Shown here piece by piece: positions 6,301 through 9,246 of a stretch of DNA of 9,246 nucleotides. The DNA is from Actinomycetes bacterium (GTDB lineage Bacteria; Actinomycetota; Acidimicrobiia; Acidimicrobiales; Palsa-688): the NCBI GenBank assembly GCA_021808665.1, contig JAKBBA010000122.1, positions 1-9,246 on the forward strand. The letters are read 5' to 3'. Both the position numbers and the translations under genes were made by a program. Under the pieces are notes generated by a model that saw only the letters and a list, made by a program, of their open reading frames with translations, ran no database searches and was not told where the DNA came from. Within the stretch, counting starts at the first letter, position 1; each line of letters opens with the position of its first letter.

Positions 6301-6803
6301 ACGAGTTCTCCCAAGCCCGCGACGTCAGCGGCCTTGCCGCCGAACGTAACTGGCTTCGCTACCTGCCCACGCCGGTGACCGTCCGTTTCGAACACGGGCC
6401 GCTGGCACACTTGGTGCGTGTCGTCGCAGCCGGCCTGCTCGCCGGAACCCACGTCGACGTGTCGACAGCCGGCCCTCTAGACGCTGCGATCAAGGCACTA
6501 CTCCAAGACGCCGACGTCGACGTCGCAATCCAAGACAGCGCAACCTGGTCGGCTCGACTCCGCAGCAGCCCCCCGAGCCGTGTTCGCCTTGTCGGCGGAT
6601 CACGAGAGGCGTTCGCTCAACACAGCGGCGGCCGAGTCGACCTCAAGCTCTACGCCCAGCCGGTCGTCGAGGCCGGACGAGTCGAGCTACTGACCTTCCT
6701 AGACGAGCAGGCCGTCTCAGCTACCGCCCACCGGTTCGGATCGCCGACCCCGCTCGTCGACGGACTCCCACTAGACCAGCCGCCACCGCCCAGCTACGAC
6801 TGA
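3348..6803 (+). CDS. putA: Bifunctional proline dehydrogenase / L-glutamate-gamma-semialdehyde dehydrogenase
   Basis: This 1151-residue fusion oxidises proline to glutamate in two steps. The FAD-dependent proline dehydrogenase barrel spans roughly residues 60-450, with NINLLGEAVLG (147-157), IRLVKGAN (K293), KQQTDTNYKRVL, GVAGHNLFD and the substrate-binding YLVRRLQE (R412, R413). A linker ending in PDTDPSLPANRQWA leads to the NAD-dependent aldehyde dehydrogenase: TPPWNFPVAIPAG (N618), AETSGKN (E714) and GHAGQKCSAA with nucleophile C748, 34 residues apart as in active ALDHs. About 200 further residues follow and end in FLDEQAVSATAHRFGSP (1117-1133), the C-terminal domain and motif of long PutA proteins. 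No N-terminal ribbon-helix-helix repressor domain is present, so it should not self-repress. The ATG overlaps the ctlX stop as ATGA with GGAG seven bases upstream; an open frame back to 3195 lies inside ctlX and is rejected. An eight-G run lies at 4192-4199. The 3' end overlaps the convergent regulator by 10 bases. Confidence 0.95.
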   Translation: MTLPAGGVQLDRDEVVVEVESLVKRWLAAAAAMPVDAAAGRLAGMLKDPGGLDFTVGFVDRVIRPEDAGVAASNLRELVSQCPAFLAWHLRLGLRVGAVSSRVAPGLTIPVVRRALRRTVSHLLVDASDAKLSKMIAKLRGRGVKLNINLLGEAVLGAGEARRRVEATTDLLMRDDVDYVSIKVSAAVPPHPPLAFDQAVDAIQASLTPLFELAARSPTPKFINLDMEEYRDLDLTVAVFTKLLDRPEFLHLEAGIVLQAYLPDALRWMIHLQEWAARRRARGGQGIKIRLVKGANLPMERVEASLHGWPLATWASKQQTDTNYKRVLNYALTPERVANVRVGVAGHNLFDIAYAWTIAGERNVRPGVEFEMLLGMAESQARAVSETVGPLLVYVPVVHPKDFDVAISYLVRRLQEGASDDNFLSAAFDLNDDAGLYERERNRFVASLAALDDTVPTPNRTQDRRRSASSLPKRSFRNSPDTDPSLPANRQWAKAITERIPTSRLGDDLVAAHTVTDAAQIQAAIGAASAASSSWAAVGAGARAAILRKAALVFEQRRAALIEVMAAETGKTVDQGDPEVSEAVDFLNYYATLAEQLETIDGARPEPVGVTVVTPPWNFPVAIPAGSTAAALAAGSAVIVKPAPQARRCGSLLVEALWDAGVPREVLRLVHADESDLGRLLVADPRVDRLILTGGFETAQLFRSFRPDLQLLAETSGKNSMIVTPQADLDQAVKDLVHSAFGHAGQKCSAASLAILVGSVAASRRFLGQLADAVSSLRVGYPSDPSAQMGPLVEPASGKLLRALTVLSPGEAWLVEPKQLDDAGRLWSPGVKSGVVRGSEFHLTEYFGPVLGLMAAANLDEAIEIQNQVDFGLTAGLHSLERAEIEKWLAKVQAGNLYINRGITGAIVRRQPFGGWKKSSVGAGTKAGGPNYLLALSDWKSTPATLAAPLTPKIRQLLDAAVSAGLEETDFLARAVGSDAVAWRDEFSQARDVSGLAAERNWLRYLPTPVTVRFEHGPLAHLVRVVAAGLLAGTHVDVSTAGPLDAAIKALLQDADVDVAIQDSATWSARLRSSPPSRVRLVGGSREAFAQHSGGRVDLKLYAQPVVEAGRVELLTFLDEQAVSATAHRFGSPTPLVDGLPLDQPPPPSYD

Positions 6804-7303
6804 GAGACCTGAGCGCTAGTCGAAGGCGCCGCCGCCGGTGGAGCGACAATGGCCGAGGCCGAGGCTTGGCGGTCCAAGAGGCGGGTTAGGACGATCACGC
6901 TGCGCGTGCGCTCCACTGACGGGTGCTCGCGGATACGTTCGAGCACCCGCTCCAGTTCGGACATGTCATGCGCCTGGATATGCAGTATTGCGTCGCCGTC
7001 GCCGCTCACAGTCCAAGCCGCTCGCGTCTCGGGATGCTGAGCTGCAAGCTCGCGCAGCTGCGAAGGGCTGGTACGCCCGCGACAAAAAATCTCCACGAGC
7101 GCCTCGGCGCTTTTACCTGCAGCTTTCGGGTCGACCACCGCCGTGAACCCTTGGATAACACCCCTGGAACACAACCGGTCAACCCGCCTCTTCACGGCAG
7201 GAGCGCTCAGACCCACACGAGAACCAATCTCTTGAAACGTGGATCGGGCATTCTCACACAGACAGACGACAATCTGACGATCCAAGTCATCGAGTTGGTC
7301 CAT
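6794..7303 (-). CDS. Lrp/AsnC-family transcriptional regulator
   Basis: This 169-residue protein starts MDQLDDLDRQIVVCLCENAR and has the winged helix-turn-helix of the family (FQEIGSRVGLSAPAVKRRVDRL, residues about 24-45). A linker follows, then a RAM ligand-binding domain (about 65-145) with the TVSGDGDAILHI block. The last 20 or so residues are an Ala/Pro/Ser tail. Family members sense amino acids and bind DNA as dimers or octamers. Its place at the end of an arginine-to-glutamate operon makes it the likely regulator responding to arginine, ornithine or proline (inference); mycobacterial ddaH-like genes also neighbour an AsnC-type gene. The ATG at 7303 is chosen because GGAGG (7311-7315, minus strand) lies seven bases upstream; an in-frame TTG at 7327 would lie upstream of that site. 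Its TAG overlaps the putA stop region, tail to tail. Confidence 0.92.
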   Translation of the reverse strand: MDQLDDLDRQIVVCLCENARSTFQEIGSRVGLSAPAVKRRVDRLCSRGVIQGFTAVVDPKAAGKSAEALVEIFCRGRTSPSQLRELAAQHPETRAAWTVSGDGDAILHIQAHDMSELERVLERIREHPSVERTRSVIVLTRLLDRQASASAIVAPPAAAPSTSAQVSQS

Positions 7304-7326
7304 CTGCCATCCTCCGGCGCCGCGCA

Positions 7327-7355
7327 ATCCTACACGTGGTTAGCGTCACGCTTCT
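7327..7355 (-). promoter_or_regulatory. Candidate promoter of the Lrp/AsnC-family gene
   Basis: On the minus strand a TAGGAT box (7327-7332) lies about ten bases before the GGAGG ribosome binding site, consistent with a leader of roughly 15-20 bases. A convincing -35 at 17 bases (7350-7355) is not seen, as expected for a promoter that needs an activator or is weak. Called by eye. Confidence 0.3.
7342..7352. promoter_or_regulatory. Short palindrome AGCGT-C-ACGCT, possible operator
   Basis: AGCGT and ACGCT are exact inverted repeats around a central C. The palindrome lies in the spacer of the candidate lrp promoter and 86 bases before the divergent methyltransferase start. That position suits autoregulation, which is common for Lrp-family genes. 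An 11-base palindrome may occur by chance. Confidence 0.3.
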
Positions 7356-7437
7356 GTCGACTAAAGGTCGCAAGACACCATTGCTGTGCCGCTACTTCGA
7401 GGCAAAGCTTAGAGCTGTCTGGAGGTAAAGTCTGGCT

Positions 7438-8568
7438 ATGTTTTGGCGCGACCGACCACCTTTCAGAGCCGACCATGTCGGTAGCCTTCTACGACCACCG
7501 GAGGTGCTACTGGCACGGGAGCAGCACGCTGGCGGAGGGATCACCGGCGAACAACTGGCCGAGGTCGAAGATGAAGCCATCCGCAGGGCAGTCCGGATGC
7601 AGGAAGAGGTAGGACTTCAAACTGCTACGGATGGGGAGTTTCGGCGGGCCTCGTGGCATATGGACTTCATCTACCAGCTGGGCGGGATCAGTCGCGCTTC
7701 GGATAACTTGAAGGTCGAGTTCCACAACGAACAGGGGACCATCGAGTTCACCCCGGCAGCTCTTCATGTCGACGGACCTATACGCTTGGAGAAGCCCATC
7801 TTCGCCGATGCGTTCAGCTTTCTGCGTGACACACTGGCTTCTACAGGTTCGACTTTAACGCCGAAGCTGACCATCCCCTCACCGAGCATGGTCCACTACC
7901 GAGGTGGGCGAGCTGCTATCGATCCCAACGTATATCCTGACCTCGAAGAGTTCTGGTCAGATCTCTCAGCAGCGTATGCGTCGGAGGTGTCGTCTCTTGC
8001 CGACCTGGGCTGCAGCTACCTTCAGCTTGACGACACCAGCCTCGCCTACCTCAACGATCCGAACCAGCGCCAGATGATCGCCGGCCAAGGCGCCGACGCC
8101 GAGCACCAGCACTTGCGTTACATAAAACAGATCAACGCTGCCCTGGCTGGCCGGCCCGACTCGATGGCAGTCACTACCCACTCATGTCGGGGAAACTTCC
8201 GCTCTTCGTGGGTTGCCGAAGGCGGCTACGACTTCGTTGCGGAAGCCCTCTTCAACGAGCTGGAAGTAGACGGCTTCTTCTTGGAGTACGACGATGCCCG
8301 CTCGGGTGGCTTCGAGCCTCTGCGGTTCGTCCCCAAGGGGAAGATGGTCGTGCTCGGCCTAGTTACGACGAAGCGTCCGGAACTGGAATCGAAAGACGAG
8401 CTCAAGCGGCGCATCGACGAAGCATCCCGCTACGTGCCGATCGAGCAACTTTGCCTGTCGCCACAGTGCGGTTTCTCGTCGACCTTGGAAGGCAACCTGC
8501 TGGCATATGACGATCAGATAGCCAAGCTACGCCTCGTAGTCGAGACCGCTCGAGAAGTCTGGGGTTAG
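7438..8568 (+). CDS. MetE C-terminal-like methyltransferase (YxjG/YxjH type)
   Basis: This 376-residue protein is a stand-alone version of the catalytic barrel of cobalamin-independent methionine synthase. The start FRADHVGSLLRP, TDGEFRRASWHMDF, and the later blocks YLQLDDTSLAYL, THSCRGNF, FFLEYDDARSGGFEPL and LSPQCGFSST are characteristic. The zinc site can be read as H248, C250, E283 and C344, matching the His-Cys-Glu-Cys set of MetE. It lacks the N-terminal half of full MetE (about 750 residues), as do the YxjG/YxjH proteins of Bacillus. It probably transfers a methyl group to homocysteine or a related thiol; donor and acceptor are unknown. GGAGGT lies eleven bases upstream of the ATG. It is divergent from the Lrp-family gene across 134 bases and could share its control region. 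No SAM-riboswitch-like leader is apparent. Confidence 0.87.
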   Translation: MFWRDRPPFRADHVGSLLRPPEVLLAREQHAGGGITGEQLAEVEDEAIRRAVRMQEEVGLQTATDGEFRRASWHMDFIYQLGGISRASDNLKVEFHNEQGTIEFTPAALHVDGPIRLEKPIFADAFSFLRDTLASTGSTLTPKLTIPSPSMVHYRGGRAAIDPNVYPDLEEFWSDLSAAYASEVSSLADLGCSYLQLDDTSLAYLNDPNQRQMIAGQGADAEHQHLRYIKQINAALAGRPDSMAVTTHSCRGNFRSSWVAEGGYDFVAEALFNELEVDGFFLEYDDARSGGFEPLRFVPKGKMVVLGLVTTKRPELESKDELKRRIDEASRYVPIEQLCLSPQCGFSSTLEGNLLAYDDQIAKLRLVVETAREVWG

Positions 8569-8630
8569 CTCAGGCGATCCTTGGCTCCCTGCCCTGGTGA
8601 TGTCGCCTTAGGGTTACCTCAGTAGAGTGT
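8569..8630. terminator. Possible terminator between convergent genes (weak)
   Basis: The 62 bases between the two convergent stop codons contain AGGCGA (8572-8577) and TCGCCT (8603-8608), a 6-bp inverted repeat with a long 25-base loop and no T-run. A bidirectional terminator is expected here by position, but the structure seen is weak. Confidence 0.2.
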
Positions 8631-9246
8631 TCAAGGTCGGACTCCGTCCTCGCTCAGCGTACCAGTAAGCGCTTCGAGCATGCTTTGCGTTCTTTCGTGG
8701 ATTCCGGCGAATGCTTCCACGAGAGCAGGTAGCGCTTCGACGTGGGTCTTCTTGGGGCCGCCCGGACCCGATAGAACGCCGGCGGACTCTTCCAGGCTGG
8801 TAGCGTAACCAAGAGCAAAGAGCCCGAGGACGGCCGCCCCGAGGGCGGCGCCCTCTACTTCGCCGACGACGTATAAAGGCCGGTTGACGGCAGCGGCAAT
8901 CACCTGACGCCACAGTGGAGAGCGGAAAGCGCCGCCGGTGGCTCTCACGCTGGTCAGCGGCTGGAGGGCGTCCAAGCGGTTCACGAGTACCTTCATCTGC
9001 AGGCACACACCTTCGAGACATGCGCGAATTAGGTGGGCGGAGCCGTGATGATGGCGCAAGCCGATAACAGCCCCGAAGAGATCGGAGTTCCAGAGAGGGG
9101 CGCGCTCGGGGAGCAAGAAGGGCAGCATCACGAGGCCATCGCTACCGGGAGGAACGCTAGCTGCAAGGCCTAATGTGACGTCGTCGAGGTTCGAGCCAGC
9201 AGCGACTTCGGGTAGCAGGGTTCGGCCCGCCCACCGAACAGCTTCG
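8631..9246 (-). CDS. FGGY-family carbohydrate kinase, probably gluconokinase (C-terminal part, continues past window)
   Basis: The minus strand is open from TGA at 8631-8633 to the window edge, about 205 codons. The visible part is the C-terminal ATP-binding half of an FGGY kinase: LPFLLPERAPLWNSD, GLRHHHGSAHLIRACLEGV, then VRATGGAFRSPLWRQVIA (the adenine/phosphate-binding glycine motif) and EGAALGAAVLGLFALGY. The RATGG...SPLWRQ wording is most like FGGY gluconokinases, which phosphorylate gluconate to 6-phosphogluconate; xylulokinase-type enzymes are the alternative. The substrate-binding N-terminal half is outside the window. Its stop faces that of the methyltransferase, so it belongs to a separate transcription unit and has no evident tie to arginine use. 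Confidence 0.85.
   Translation of the reverse strand, partial: EAVRWAGRTLLPEVAAGSNLDDVTLGLAASVPPGSDGLVMLPFLLPERAPLWNSDLFGAVIGLRHHHGSAHLIRACLEGVCLQMKVLVNRLDALQPLTSVRATGGAFRSPLWRQVIAAAVNRPLYVVGEVEGAALGAAVLGLFALGYATSLEESAGVLSGPGGPKKTHVEALPALVEAFAGIHERTQSMLEALTGTLSEDGVRP

Noticed and set aside
4820..6349. Long plus-strand open frames inside putA (4820-5500, 5588-6349) and antisense frames such as 1617-2414
   Set aside because: They are Arg/Pro/Ser-rich products of GC-rich codon use in another frame of strongly conserved genes, with no recognisable motif.
7304..7327. TTG start for the Lrp-family protein
   Set aside because: The GGAGG ribosome binding site lies between this TTG and the ATG at 7303, so the ATG is the better start.
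7304..7437. SAM riboswitch or other leader RNA before the MetE-like gene
   Set aside because: The region is only 134 bases, is shared with the lrp promoter, and shows no stacked stems or terminator/antiterminator layout.
6923..7612. Plus-strand open frame running across the lrp gene into the methyltransferase start
   Set aside because: It is antisense to the clearly conserved Lrp/AsnC protein and crosses the divergent control region. Its composition is not protein-like.
1..9246. CRISPR arrays, tRNA or rRNA genes, phage genes
   Set aside because: No regularly spaced repeats, tRNA-like cloverleaf or rRNA sequence was seen by eye; nearly all sequence is explained by metabolic genes.

Overview
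The window looks like chromosomal DNA from a GC-rich actinobacterium, probably an environmental lineage. Signs are the many GTG starts, overlapping stop/start pairs, an about 1150-residue two-domain PutA of the kind common in Actinobacteria, and a mycobacterial-like mix of a dimethylargininase-family enzyme with an Lrp/AsnC regulator. The lineage is an inference; no rRNA or other marker is present.

Layout. The left edge (1-201) is the 3' end of an IS3-family insertion sequence: the transposase C-terminus plus a right terminal inverted repeat. A non-coding stretch (202-406) follows, with a promoter candidate and a striking inverted repeat just before the first gene. A tightly packed + strand operon fills 407-6803. 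It encodes an arginine dihydrolase/dimethylargininase-family enzyme, an ornithine cyclodeaminase, a CtlX-type citrulline hydrolase and a bifunctional proline/P5C dehydrogenase (PutA). Two of the three junctions are 4-base stop/start overlaps and the third has a 12-base gap. A convergent Lrp/AsnC-family regulator (7303-6794) overlaps the putA stop codon by 10 bases. Divergent from it, across 134 bases, is a stand-alone MetE-C-terminal-like (YxjG/YxjH type) methyltransferase. The right edge holds the C-terminal part of a minus-strand FGGY sugar kinase, most like gluconokinase, running off the window.

How the genes work together (inference from family functions). The four-gene operon encodes a complete route from arginine and/or citrulline to glutamate. 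The guanidino group is stripped either in one step (arginine dihydrolase activity) or in two (arginine to citrulline, then citrulline to ornithine by the CtlX homologue). Ornithine is cyclised to proline by ornithine cyclodeaminase, and PutA oxidises proline to glutamate. There is no carbamoyltransferase or carbamate kinase, so this is not the ATP-yielding arginine deiminase pathway; nitrogen would be released as ammonia. The adjacent Lrp-type protein is the obvious candidate sensor. The methyltransferase and the sugar kinase have no evident link to the route.

The most notable observations are the unusual gene combination, the 8+8 base inverted repeat over the likely promoter and ribosome binding site, a reversal of strand composition inside putA, and a C-terminal extension on the CtlX homologue.
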